A stretch of DNA of 15,053 nucleotides from an uncultured Collinsella sp. (GCA_902494535.1 CABUTO010000045.1:1-15053); one strand, 5' to 3'. Positions 6,192 through 14,244 are shown, numbered from the stretch's first letter. The notes: a model not told the origin generated them from the letters alone. Numbers and translations are program-made.

Positions 6192-7577
6192 GTGGATCTC
6201 AATAGGCTGATTCTGGGCAAGAGCTACAACTCTACCAAGGTCTTTCGTACCGCTCAGCATGTGGTTCAAGCCATCTTGCTCGGTATTGTCGTTCCGCTGC
6301 TTATCCTGCTGCTCATCTGGGATCTAACCGATAATCCCAATCCCGTTCCGGCCGTTGTCGTCATTGCCGGCTTGGTCATGCTGTGCTTCTTCTTCTCGTA
6401 CGTCTTTGTCGTTCCCGACGACCTCACATCGAGCGCAACCGACCGCACGCTCGCCATCGCTTCAAAAATATTCGCCTACACGTCGCGCGGCCTTACGCCC
6501 GAAGCTGCCCTGGGCGCCTCTAAGATCATCCTGTCCGAAACTATCGCCTCTGCCATCTGCTTTACCGACGGCAAGCAGGTGTTGGCAAGCTGGGGCGAGG
6601 ACTCGGCAAAATGCCCCGCGGGCACCCCGGTGGTGCTGCGGACTACGCTCAACGTGATCAACAGCGGTGAGCAAAGCGTGTTCTCGCGCGATGCCTCGAC
6701 CGAGACGGGCGGCTACTTTCCGCGCCTGCGCGCCGGTATTGTCGCACCGCTTACCGTGCGCGGGCATTGCGTGGGCACGCTCGAGCTGTATTATCCCCGT
6801 CTGAGCAGCATCGATATGCGCCAGACGGCGCTTGCCTCGGGCTTTGCCGACCTCATTTCCACGCAGCTTGCGAGCTTTGAGCTCGAGCGCCAGGACGAGC
6901 TTACGGCCCGCGTGGAGCTGCGCGCCTTGCAATCGCAGGTCGATCCTCATTTTCTATTCAATACCATCAGCACCATCGTGTCGCTCGTACGTACCGAGCC
7001 GGACAAGGCCAGGTCGCTGCTGATCGACTTTTCCAATTACTACCGTCAGACGCTTTCTGATTCCGATACGCTCACCACGCTCGAGCACGAGGTGGAACAG
7101 GGTACTCGCTATATCAATCTTATGCAGGCCCGGTATGGCGACGGCCGTCTGCGCGTCTCGGTCGATATCGACTTTGAGGTGCGCGATTGCATGGTGCCGC
7201 CGTTTATCTTGCAGCCGTTGCTCGAAAACTGCATCAAGCACGCGCAGCGCGAGACCGAGCCGCTTTCTATTCATGTTAGGGCTTTCGAGACCGATGACGG
7301 TTTGGAGATCATCGTCGAGGACGACGGCATCGGTATGAGCGAAGAGGTCTGCGCGCATCTGTTTGAGCAACATCGCCGAGAGGAGCCCGAGAGCATTACC
7401 GCCGACGGCTCCGTCAAGCGAGGTTGCGGCCTGGCGCTCTTCAACGTGCTTCAGCGCATCCATTTCTTTTACGGAGAAGATTCCGGCATGCGCGTGAAGT
7501 CCCAGGAGGGCGTGGGAACGCAGGTCATCGTCGAGCTGAACGGCGAGCCGCATGAGCCCGCGCCGTTGACGGCGTAG
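6192..7577 (+). CDS. LytS/BtsS-like sensor histidine kinase 1
   Basis: Membrane sensor kinase of 461 residues that should phosphorylate the regulator encoded next to it. Order: two adjacent TM helices (about 20-45 and 55-75) joined by a very short loop, a GAF-like region (about 90-230) ending in the linker GIVAPLTVRGHCVGTLELYY, then the His_kinase (PF06580) motif DPHFLFNTIST with phospho-acceptor His253, and HATPase_c with N-box LLENCIKHA (Asn346), G1 EDDGIGM and G2 CGLALFN. It lacks the 5TM module of full LytS, and the tiny outer loop means sensing is probably intramembrane or cytosolic. GTG 6192 is chosen, with aaggag 6 bases upstream; ATG 6186 directly abuts that site, and ATG 6123 or 6162 would place the terminator hairpin in or just before the coding region. 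Paralogue of the kinase at 12106. Confidence 0.9.
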   Translation: MDLNRLILGKSYNSTKVFRTAQHVVQAILLGIVVPLLILLLIWDLTDNPNPVPAVVVIAGLVMLCFFFSYVFVVPDDLTSSATDRTLAIASKIFAYTSRGLTPEAALGASKIILSETIASAICFTDGKQVLASWGEDSAKCPAGTPVVLRTTLNVINSGEQSVFSRDASTETGGYFPRLRAGIVAPLTVRGHCVGTLELYYPRLSSIDMRQTALASGFADLISTQLASFELERQDELTARVELRALQSQVDPHFLFNTISTIVSLVRTEPDKARSLLIDFSNYYRQTLSDSDTLTTLEHEVEQGTRYINLMQARYGDGRLRVSVDIDFEVRDCMVPPFILQPLLENCIKHAQRETEPLSIHVRAFETDDGLEIIVEDDGIGMSEEVCAHLFEQHRREEPESITADGSVKRGCGLALFNVLQRIHFFYGEDSGMRVKSQEGVGTQVIVELNGEPHEPAPLTA

Positions 7578-7615
7578 CACGCGGTTGGATTGAGAGAAAA
7601 AGAGGGGAAGCACAT

Positions 7616-8350
7616 ATGTCCGAAGGCTGGAACATCTTGGTGGTTGATGACGAACCTCCCATTAGGGCTGAGCTACGCTATCTGTTGGAAAAGGATACGC
7701 GTGTGGGCCAGATTGCCGAGGCGGGCAATGTCACCGAAGCCGTGGAGTCGATTCTGTCGAACAAGCCCGACGTGCTGTTTTTAGACATTACCATGCCCGG
7801 TCGCTCGGGAATTGAGCTTGCCGAGACGCTGCAGAACCTAAAGACGCCGCCGGTGGTTGTGTTTGTGACGGCGTTTGCCGAGTTTGCCGCCGATGCGTAT
7901 AACCTCGATGCCGTCGACTATGTCGTCAAGCCGGTCGAGGACGCACGCCTGTCAAAGGCACTCGACAAGATCGAGGCGGCCTTGGGTGCCCGTCGTGTTA
8001 TCCATACTCCGCGCCAGCCTTTGCGTCTGACGGTGGACCGCGGGGGCAAAAAGGTGTTCATTCCCGCCGCAGACGTCTGCTACTTTGAGGCGCGCGCCGA
8101 TTTTTGCAACGCCATCTGCGCTGAGGGAACGTACCTGATCAATGAGTCGATTTCCTCGCTCGAGCGGCGCCTGGCCTCCGAGGGCTTTATCCGTGTCCAC
8201 CGCAGCTATCTGGTCAATTTGGAAGACGTGCACAATGTCGAGATCGGTTCCACGGGTCTTATGGAGCTCAGGCTCGATCGCGTAACCTCGACGGTGCCCG
8301 TGTCCCGCCGTCGCGCTGCCGAGGTTAAAGCACACTTGGGGCTTGCGTAG
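7616..8350 (+). CDS. LytTR-family response regulator 1
   Basis: Cytosolic DNA-binding regulator of 244 residues, a normal length for LytR/AlgR types. The receiver domain (about 5-120) has the acidic pair Asp11/Asp12, phospho-acceptor Asp57 in FLDITMPG, Thr85 in VFVTAF and Lys105 in VVKPVED. The LytTR domain (about 140-240) shows the family pattern: KVFIPAADVCYFEA, then FIRVHRSYLVNL, and VPVSRRR near the C-terminus. It lies 38 bases after its kinase with a gagggg ribosome site, so the pair is one operon. By analogy with BtsSR and YpdAB it may activate a transporter gene. The permease upstream and the MFS gene downstream are candidates (inference). Confidence 0.93.
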   Translation: MSEGWNILVVDDEPPIRAELRYLLEKDTRVGQIAEAGNVTEAVESILSNKPDVLFLDITMPGRSGIELAETLQNLKTPPVVVFVTAFAEFAADAYNLDAVDYVVKPVEDARLSKALDKIEAALGARRVIHTPRQPLRLTVDRGGKKVFIPAADVCYFEARADFCNAICAEGTYLINESISSLERRLASEGFIRVHRSYLVNLEDVHNVEIGSTGLMELRLDRVTSTVPVSRRRAAEVKAHLGLA

Positions 8351-8389
8351 ACGGTCTGCGTGCCGTCGTTTGCCATCGCAGGTTTGGCA
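8350..8389 (+). other. Weak hairpins after response regulator 1
   Basis: gacgg (8350-8354) pairs with ccgtc (8363-8367), and tgcca (8371-8375) with tggca (8385-8389). Both stems are only 5 bp and lack a T-tract. They could weakly terminate the two-component operon or, for the second, form an operator near ttggca-15-cataat, a possible promoter of the next gene (8384-8410). Confidence 0.25.
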
Positions 8390-8442
8390 TGGGCGCGCGG
8401 TGGGCATAATGGGTGGCATCGAATGAAATCGAAAGGATCATT

Positions 8443-9387
8443 ATGCCCGCGCTTATCACCCATCATCTGTTTGGCGAGGAAAGCATCGACCGTCTTCCGC
8501 AGGGCGTCATCACGTCCGATGAAGAGCGCATTGCCTTTATCTTGGGCAACCAAGGCCCCGACCCGTTTTTCTTTCACATTCTGACACCGCGTGTTTCCGA
8601 CTGCACGCTGCTGGCACAGGTCATGCATCGGTCGCGCATGTCTCGTCAGTTTGCGTGCCTGCGCGACGGCGTGTCACATCTGCTGCCGCGCGACGCCAGC
8701 TTGGGTCGCGCCTTTGCGCTGGGCCTGCTGTCTCATTACGTGCTCGACCGCAACGCCCATCCCTTTGTCTATGAGCAGCAGTTTGGCATCGTGGAGTCCG
8801 ATTCAGAGCTTGAGGATTCGAGCAGTCAGGTCCATGCCGTGATCGAGAGCGACCTGGATGTACTGATGCTGCAGCTTAAACGCGATGGCGCTACGGTCGA
8901 CGATTACCCGCCGGCGGGCGAGATCGTCACCACCGATCGCATCAATCGCGTGGCCGGCGTGCTGATGAGCTATGTTGCCGGACGCGTGTACGGCATTGAC
9001 ATTCCGGCGGGGGAGTACGGTGCTGCCGTTGCCAATATGCAGCGACTTTACCGCGCGATTGAGCCGGCCGGCTCCGCAAAGACGCGCGCGATCTCGCTGG
9101 TTGAGGGCTTGGTGCACGACTACTCGCTGCTTGACGGCCTTGCCCATCGCGTGACGACGGAGCTGCCCGAGCGCACCGGTAACCTGGGCCATCTGACATG
9201 GAAGAATCCCTTTACCGACGAGGTCTCGAACGAGAGTTTCCCCGAGGTCTTTGATCGCGCGCTGGTCGATTACGAGTGCACGGTCGCACGTTTTATCGAG
9301 ACCGGTGACATGGATGCCGTGACCAGTCACGTCAACTACAGCGGTCGCGTGCTCAATGCCGATGAGGAGTTCGACCGCGAGGAATAG
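8443..9387 (+). CDS. Zinc-dependent phospholipase C-like protein (PF00882 type)
   Basis: Predicted zinc-dependent hydrolase-fold protein of 314 residues. The metal ligands of the zinc_dep_PLPC family are visible: ITHHLFG at the N-terminus (His7/His8), GPDPF with Asp40, GLLSHYVLDRNAHPF (His98, Asp102, His106), and VHAVIESDLD (His131, Glu135). Unlike secreted bacterial phospholipase C, it has no signal peptide, so it is probably cytosolic and may act on an intracellular phosphoester or lipid; activity is not shown. ATG 8443 is chosen, with gaaagga 5 bases upstream; an in-frame ATG at 8413 would add ten residues without a better site. It follows response regulator 1 by 92 bases and may belong to its regulon. 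Confidence 0.8.
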   Translation: MPALITHHLFGEESIDRLPQGVITSDEERIAFILGNQGPDPFFFHILTPRVSDCTLLAQVMHRSRMSRQFACLRDGVSHLLPRDASLGRAFALGLLSHYVLDRNAHPFVYEQQFGIVESDSELEDSSSQVHAVIESDLDVLMLQLKRDGATVDDYPPAGEIVTTDRINRVAGVLMSYVAGRVYGIDIPAGEYGAAVANMQRLYRAIEPAGSAKTRAISLVEGLVHDYSLLDGLAHRVTTELPERTGNLGHLTWKNPFTDEVSNESFPEVFDRALVDYECTVARFIETGDMDAVTSHVNYSGRVLNADEEFDREE

Positions 9388-9433
9388 GGCCCGTGCGTGC
9401 CCCTTTGCCGAATCCTTACCAGCGGTTCTGGAC

Positions 9434-9451
9434 AATTGGGGTACGATGAAC
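9434..9451 (+). promoter_or_regulatory. Promoter-like box upstream of the MFS gene
   Basis: caattggggtacgatgaa carries a likely -10 (tacgat, 9442-9447). The core CAAnTGGGnTAyGATG recurs upstream of the glycosyltransferase at 10835-10852. No good -35 at 17 bases was found (ttacca at 9417-9422 is 19 away). Confidence 0.35.
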
Positions 9452-9488
9452 TAACTGCATATCGGGCGAATACGAAGGGTCCCTGTCC

Positions 9489-10739
9489 ATGAAATACACC
9501 AAGCTCGAGCGTAACTGGGTTATGTATGATGTGGGCAATTCGGCCCTCGTGCTGCTCAATACCTCGGTGGTGCCCATTTACTTTAACGCCATCAATACCG
9601 GCGCTTCCTCGGCCGACCTGGTGGTCGCCTGGGGCAATGCACAGACGATCGCCTCGCTGGTCATCGCCATGCTCATGCCCATTCTGGGCGCACTTGCCGA
9701 CTACGCTGGCAACAAAATCAAGTTCTTCTTGGGCTTTTTCCTCACGGGCCTGGTTCTTTGCCTGGCGCAGGCTATCCCAATGTCCGCCATGGCATTTTTG
9801 ACCGTGTACGTGCTGTGCACCATCGGCCTTAACTCTTCTATGACGTTCTACGACGCCATGCTGCCCGACGTTACCACCGACGAGCGCATGGACGCCGTGT
9901 CCAGCTCGGGTTATGCCTGGGGCTACATCGGTTCCACCGTGCCGTTCGTCATCTGCCTGGCGCTCATCATGGGTGGCCCCGCTCTTGGCGTCCCCACCAT
10001 GCTGGCAACGCGTCTGTCTTTTATCATCACTGGTGCCTGGTGGCTCATCTTTACCCTGCCGCTCATTCACACCTATAAGCAAAAGTATGGTCGCGAGCGC
10101 GGTCCCGAGGACACCATCGGCCACATCGTTGGCGGTGTGTTCTCCGAGGTCGGACACACCATGCGCGAGATCGCCCACAACAAGACCGTGCTGGTCTACA
10201 TGATTGCGTTCTTCTTCTATATCGATGGCGTCCACACGGTCATTTCCATGGCTACCAGCTACGGCTCGGCTTTGGGCATCGACTCGACCCAACTGGTGCT
10301 GGCGCTGCTCGTTACGCAGTTTGTGGCCTTCCCGTCCGCCATCATCTACGGCAAGCTCGCCGGTCGCGTGGGCACGCTCAACATGATCATGGTGGCCGTC
10401 GCCGCCTATATGGGCATCGTGCTCTTTGCCGCGTTTTTCTTAAAGACCGCCTTTGAGTTCTGGGTGCTCGCCATTTTGGTCGGCTTGTTCCAGGGTGGCG
10501 TGCAGGCGCTCAGCCGCAGCTATTTTGGCCGCATCATCCCCAAGGAAAAGTCCAACGAGTACTACGGCTTCTTCGATATCTTTGGCCGTTACGCAAGCGT
10601 TATGGGCACCTTCCTGGTGTCGGTTGTCACCTCCCTGACCGGCAACCCGTCGCTGGGCGTCCTTTCTATTGGCGTTCTGCTGGTTGTTGGCTTTGTGCTG
10701 CTGGTCCGTCTGTCCCGCATGACTCAGGCGGCGGCGTAA
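9489..10739 (+). CDS. MFS transporter of the UMF1/Atg22-like family
   Basis: Inner-membrane transporter of 416 residues with about 12 hydrophobic helices. UMF1/Atg22 hallmarks are present: an N-terminal YDVGNSA in TM1, GALADYAGNK in the loop after TM2, and the strongly diagnostic FYDAMLPDV followed by SSSGYAWGYIGS in mid-protein. The second half has the GGVQALSRSYFGRIIP.....YYGFFDIFG segment shared by the family. Yeast Atg22 exports vacuolar amino acids; bacterial substrates are mostly unknown, so amino-acid or small-molecule efflux is inference. The start has gaaggg 9 bases upstream. It is flanked by its own promoter-like box and a terminator, so it may be a single-gene unit. Confidence 0.9.
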   Translation: MKYTKLERNWVMYDVGNSALVLLNTSVVPIYFNAINTGASSADLVVAWGNAQTIASLVIAMLMPILGALADYAGNKIKFFLGFFLTGLVLCLAQAIPMSAMAFLTVYVLCTIGLNSSMTFYDAMLPDVTTDERMDAVSSSGYAWGYIGSTVPFVICLALIMGGPALGVPTMLATRLSFIITGAWWLIFTLPLIHTYKQKYGRERGPEDTIGHIVGGVFSEVGHTMREIAHNKTVLVYMIAFFFYIDGVHTVISMATSYGSALGIDSTQLVLALLVTQFVAFPSAIIYGKLAGRVGTLNMIMVAVAAYMGIVLFAAFFLKTAFEFWVLAILVGLFQGGVQALSRSYFGRIIPKEKSNEYYGFFDIFGRYASVMGTFLVSVVTSLTGNPSLGVLSIGVLLVVGFVLLVRLSRMTQAAA

Positions 10740-10787
10740 GGCAACCGGGCTCAGTACAGCAATTGTGCCTATCTGCAGTACTCTTTT

Positions 10788-10818
10788 GGAAGTAGCCGCA
10801 TAAATCATTCTGACTTCC
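10788..10818. other. Inverted repeat ggaagt...acttcc upstream of the glycosyltransferase promoter
   Basis: 6-bp arms (10788-10793 and 10813-10818) with a 19-base spacer lie just upstream of the promoter-like box at 10835. Possible operator; weak. Confidence 0.2.
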
Positions 10819-10834
10819 GAACAATGTTTAGCCC

Positions 10835-10852
10835 AAGTGGGTATGATGGAAC
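10835..10852 (+). promoter_or_regulatory. Promoter-like box upstream of the glycosyltransferase
   Basis: caagtgggtatgatggaa contains a likely -10 (tatgat, 10842-10847) and matches the box at 9434. A transcript starting here would read through the terminator at 10865 before the gene, so it would have a leader that could be attenuated. Confidence 0.35.
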
Positions 10853-10864
10853 CAGCTAGGTCGC

Positions 10865-10899
10865 GGGGCGTCGCCTGTGTTTGGCGGCGCCCCGTTTTT
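10865..10899 (+). terminator. Strong Rho-independent terminator between MFS gene and glycosyltransferase
   Basis: ggggcg-t-cgcc (10865-10875) pairs with ggcg-g-cgcccc (10883-10893) across a 7-base loop, followed by gttttt. It lies 125 bases after the MFS stop but only 22 bases before the glycosyltransferase start and 18 bases after a promoter-like -10, so it could act as a leader attenuator instead of a plain 3' end. Confidence 0.8.
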
Positions 10900-10921
10900 G
10901 TGTTGCAAGGAGGGTAAAGGT

Positions 10922-12109
10922 ATGAACGCCACGGTTGTGATCCCAACATATTGGGCGGGCGATGATACCCAAGCAAACGCTCCCGGCACCTACGATCACT
11001 CGACGTCGCTCAATGCCGCCAACCCGGAACTCGATCGCTGCCTGACTTCGCTCGAACAGGTGCGCGACATTCCGCGCATCATTCTCTTGGTGGTCTGTCC
11101 GGTTTCTGTCACGGCCGACGTATCCCATCGCGTGCACGAAATCGTTAATGCTCATCCCACACTTAAGGTCACTATCGTTACCAATACTCAGGCTTCGCGT
11201 GTTGCCGACCGCGTGGCGCAGATTGCGCCCAAAGGCTCGGGCGAGTGCGTGAGCCTGCGCGGCTACGGCGCCATCCGCAACATGGGTCTTGCCTGCGCGG
11301 CGGTGCTGGGGCACGACGCGGTTGTGTTTTTGGATGACGACGAGACCGTCATCGATGCCGACTTTATGAAGCGTGCGACCTATGCACTGGGCCAACAGAC
11401 GCGTCAGGGCCTGCCGATTTTAGTCAAGAGCGGATACTTTTACGATCGCGACGGGTCGCCGCTGGCTCCCACGGACAAAGCGGGCATTTGCCATCGCTGG
11501 TGGACCAAGCGTATCGAGTTCAATCGCTGGATGAAAAAGGCGCTCTCGGGCACCCGCATCTCGCGCTCCAATTACGTGTGCGGCGGCCTGATGGCCCTCC
11601 ACGCCCGCGCCTTTACGCGTGTGGCCTTCGACCCGTTTATCACCCGCGGCGAGGATCTGGACTACCTGTTTAACATGCGCATGTTTGGCTACGACGTGTG
11701 GTTCGATAACGAGTGGACCGTGCGCCACCTGCCGCCCGAGTCCGAGAAGCGCTCGCCGCGCTTTATGCAGGACGTGTACCGTTGGTACTACGAGCGGGCC
11801 AAACTGACGTTCGCTGCGCACCAAAAGGAGCTCATTCCGGTTACGGCCGCATCACTCATGCCCTATCCGGGTCCGTGGATCTCGCGCGAGCTCGACGACC
11901 GCGTGCGCAAGACCGCCATGGTTCGCAGCATGTTTACCCGCGAGCACGAGGGGTATCTGCGCATCTGGCGTCATGGTATTGACGAGGCCAAGACCTATGC
12001 CCGCCAAAACGCCGCAAGCTACCTGCGTTTTCAGAGTTTCTGGCCCAAGATCATGGATGAACTTTGGCGCGACGCACAACTGATTAGCATCCTGGAGGGG
12101 GCTGAATGA
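10922..12109 (+). CDS. GT2-like (GT-A fold) glycosyltransferase
   Basis: Predicted cytosolic sugar transferase of 395 residues. It starts with the GT-A nucleotide-binding strand (ATVVIPTYW), has an AIRNMGL segment before the metal-binding aspartates VVFLDDDE (138-141), and later ITRGEDLDYLF (GED at 243-245) with a downstream His269 in RHLPP. This order matches family 2-type inverting transferases. The nucleotide sugar and acceptor are unknown; glycan, glycolipid or wall polymer synthesis is likely. The start is firm: aaggaggg with a 7-base spacer. Its TGA overlaps the ATG of kinase 2 (ATGA), so the two are probably translationally coupled, an unusual link between a sugar transferase and a sensor. 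Confidence 0.85.
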   Translation: MNATVVIPTYWAGDDTQANAPGTYDHSTSLNAANPELDRCLTSLEQVRDIPRIILLVVCPVSVTADVSHRVHEIVNAHPTLKVTIVTNTQASRVADRVAQIAPKGSGECVSLRGYGAIRNMGLACAAVLGHDAVVFLDDDETVIDADFMKRATYALGQQTRQGLPILVKSGYFYDRDGSPLAPTDKAGICHRWWTKRIEFNRWMKKALSGTRISRSNYVCGGLMALHARAFTRVAFDPFITRGEDLDYLFNMRMFGYDVWFDNEWTVRHLPPESEKRSPRFMQDVYRWYYERAKLTFAAHQKELIPVTAASLMPYPGPWISRELDDRVRKTAMVRSMFTREHEGYLRIWRHGIDEAKTYARQNAASYLRFQSFWPKIMDELWRDAQLISILEGAE

Positions 12110-13449
12110 TCGACCGCCGCGCCCAGCGCGATAATTCAATTTCAATCTTTCGCATCATCGCCGTTGTCTGCGCCGTTTGCGTGTTGGTGTACTTTATCTT
12201 TGCCCTGGCGACTGGCATTGAGCCGATTGCCACGGTGATCGCCTGTGCGCTGCTGTGCATCTTCCTGTGCATCTTTATCTTTTTGACGCTCAATCCCGAT
12301 TCGGTACGCTCCCAGTACACCGAGGAGACGCTCTCGGTTGCCTCGGCCATGCTCGAGGACATTAAGGGCGGCCTGACGCAGGAATCGGCGCTTTTGGTGT
12401 GCCGGCGTATCCTGCCCGAGACACGTGCCATGACCGTTGCCATCACCGATGAGAGCAACGTGCTGGCCTGCGTGGGCGAGTTCGAGGAAAAGCTGCTGCC
12501 CGATTCGCCCATCCATACGCTTGCCACGCGCTACGTCATTGAGCACGGCATCGTGCAGTCGTTCAACCGCGTGGTGGACGTGGTGGGTGCGGATGGCTCG
12601 CACAACCATGTTCCCGCCGGCATCATCGCGCCCATCAAGGTGGGCGACCGCACCGTCGGCACGCTCAAGTTCTACTACAAGACCCCGCGTGCCGTCGACC
12701 GTACCCAGTATGCGCTCGCCTCGGGTTTTGCCGAGATCCTGTCCACGCAGCTCGCCATCCACGAGCTCGAGGTGCAAAAGGAGCTCACGGCCCGTGCCGA
12801 GGTGCGTGCCCTGCAGGCGCAGATCAATCCACACTTTCTGTTCAACACGCTCAACACCATTGCGTCGTTTACGCGTACCGACCCGCTGCGCGCCCGCGAG
12901 CTGCTGCGCGAGTTCTCCTCGTTCTATCGCGCCACGCTCGACAACTCGGGGTCGCTTATCCCGGTCTCGCGCGAGGTTGCCCAGACCAAGCGCTACCTGA
13001 CGTTTGAGAAGGCGCGCTTTGGCGAGGACCGCGTACTGGCGACCTTCGATGTCTCCGAGGATGTCGAGGACACGTTGGTCCCGGCCTTTGTAATCCAGCC
13101 CATTGTCGAGAACGCCGTGCGGCATGGCATGGGCGATGGCGATGCCCTGCAGATCGATGTGACCGTCCATCAAGACGGCGACGACGCAATCCTGATTGCC
13201 GTGGCCGACAACGGCGTGGGCATGGACGAGGGCACCGCCGCCAGGCTGTTTGATGAGCGCTCCGCTCGCCCCGATGCCAGTTCCCCGCAAGGCGGCGGCG
13301 CCGGTGTGGCCATGCACAATATTTCTGAGCGCATCCATCGCTTTTATGGACCGCACTCTTATACGCGCGTCGAATCGGCGCCGGGCAAGGGCACCAAAGT
13401 GCTCCTGCATCTTGATTTGTCAGAGAGCATCTTTGACATTCAAGAGTAA
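12106..13449 (+). CDS. LytS/BtsS-like sensor histidine kinase 2
   Basis: Sensor kinase of 447 residues, a paralogue of the one at 6192 with the same layout: two N-terminal TM helices (about 14-36 and 42-64) with almost no outer loop, a GAF-like region (about 75-220) ending in GIIAPIKVGDRTVGTLKFYY, His_kinase motif NPHFLFNTLNT with His243, and HATPase_c with IVENAVRHG, ADNGVGM and GGGAGVAMHN. Shared segments such as ALASGFA, STQLA and ELTAR show common descent by duplication. Its ATG overlaps the glycosyltransferase stop, with ggagggg upstream inside that gene. It should phosphorylate the regulator encoded 72 bases downstream. The two kinases differ most in the N-terminal and GAF parts, suggesting different signals. 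Confidence 0.92.
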   Translation: MIDRRAQRDNSISIFRIIAVVCAVCVLVYFIFALATGIEPIATVIACALLCIFLCIFIFLTLNPDSVRSQYTEETLSVASAMLEDIKGGLTQESALLVCRRILPETRAMTVAITDESNVLACVGEFEEKLLPDSPIHTLATRYVIEHGIVQSFNRVVDVVGADGSHNHVPAGIIAPIKVGDRTVGTLKFYYKTPRAVDRTQYALASGFAEILSTQLAIHELEVQKELTARAEVRALQAQINPHFLFNTLNTIASFTRTDPLRARELLREFSSFYRATLDNSGSLIPVSREVAQTKRYLTFEKARFGEDRVLATFDVSEDVEDTLVPAFVIQPIVENAVRHGMGDGDALQIDVTVHQDGDDAILIAVADNGVGMDEGTAARLFDERSARPDASSPQGGGAGVAMHNISERIHRFYGPHSYTRVESAPGKGTKVLLHLDLSESIFDIQE

Positions 13450-13455
13450 AATAAA

Positions 13456-13494
13456 AGGCTATGGGCTCAACGCCAAGCGGCGGATGCCCAGCCT
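13456..13494 (+). other. Nested hairpin between kinase 2 and regulator 2
   Basis: aggct (13456-13460), a two-base bulge, gggc (13463-13466) pair with gccc and agcct (13486-13494). Inside, cgcc (13471-13474) pairs with ggcg (13479-13482). No T-run follows. It lies between the kinase stop and the regulator start, and may tune regulator translation or mRNA stability. Confidence 0.5.
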
Positions 13495-13521
13495 AGTTTG
13501 TTGACGAAAGGTTTAATCCCT

Positions 13522-14238
13522 ATGCTGCGTGCGATGATTGTGGATGATGAGGCCCCGGCCCGTTCGGAACTTCGCTTCTTGCTCGAGCAAACGGGCAAGA
13601 TCGGCACGATCACTGAGGCGTCGAGCGTCCGCTCCGCCATTGAGATGTTGATGGAAAGCCGCGTTGATGTCGTGTTTCTCGATATCTCGATGCCCGGTGC
13701 CTCGGGCCTGCAACTTGCCGAGGCGCTGCATAAGCTCAAAAATCCGCCGGCGATCGTGTTTGTGACTGCGTATAGTGACCATGCGGTCGAGGCATTCGAC
13801 GTGGATGCTGTCGATTATCTGATGAAGCCGGTCGAGGAAGCTCGCTTGGACCGCGCGATCGAGAAGGTCATGCAACGCGCCAAGCCGGTTACGGACAGCA
13901 AGGTGACCATCGAGCGTATCCCGGTGGAAAAGGGCGGCCGCAAGGTGCTCATTCCCGTGGACGACATTCGCTTTATCATGGCCAAGGACGATTACTCCTG
14001 CATCTATACCGTCGATGATCGCTTTTTGTCGACGACCTCGCTGGCGCAGTTTGAGGCCAAGCTCTGCGACTTTGGCTTCTTCCGTGTTCACCGCCGCTAT
14101 ATCGTCAACTTGGCGTGCGTCACGGACGTCGAGACGGTGCCCTCGGGCGCCATCCAGCTGGGCATTACGGGCGTCGACGAACGCGTGCCGGTTTCGCGCC
14201 GCCGCGTCGTGCCGCTCAAGAAGGCCCTGAGTCTCTAG
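13522..14238 (+). CDS. LytTR-family response regulator 2
   Basis: Cytosolic regulator of 238 residues, a paralogue of the one at 7616. The receiver has Asp8/Asp9, phospho-acceptor Asp54 in FLDISMPG, the threonine of VFVTAYSDHA, and the lysine of YLMKPVEEA. The LytTR domain shows KVLIPVDDIRFI, FFRVHRRYIVNL and VPVSRRR. ATG 13522 is chosen because the protein then begins directly with the first receiver strand (MLRAMIVDDE); the gaaagg site is 11 bases upstream, rather far. An in-frame TTG at 13498 would add eight residues. It forms a pair with kinase 2 and is followed by a strong terminator. The near-identical recognition-region motifs in the two regulators suggest related DNA sites and possible cross-regulation (inference). 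Confidence 0.92.
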   Translation: MLRAMIVDDEAPARSELRFLLEQTGKIGTITEASSVRSAIEMLMESRVDVVFLDISMPGASGLQLAEALHKLKNPPAIVFVTAYSDHAVEAFDVDAVDYLMKPVEEARLDRAIEKVMQRAKPVTDSKVTIERIPVEKGGRKVLIPVDDIRFIMAKDDYSCIYTVDDRFLSTTSLAQFEAKLCDFGFFRVHRRYIVNLACVTDVETVPSGAIQLGITGVDERVPVSRRRVVPLKKALSL

Positions 14239-14244
14239 CACACT

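Noticed and set aside
4748..6220. 490-codon minus-strand open frame opposite the amidohydrolase
   Set aside because: Same shadow effect. The plus-strand frame has a full set of amidohydrolase metal ligands and a strong ribosome site.
12142..13410. 422-codon minus-strand open frame opposite kinase 2
   Set aside because: Antisense shadow; the plus-strand frame has complete kinase motifs.
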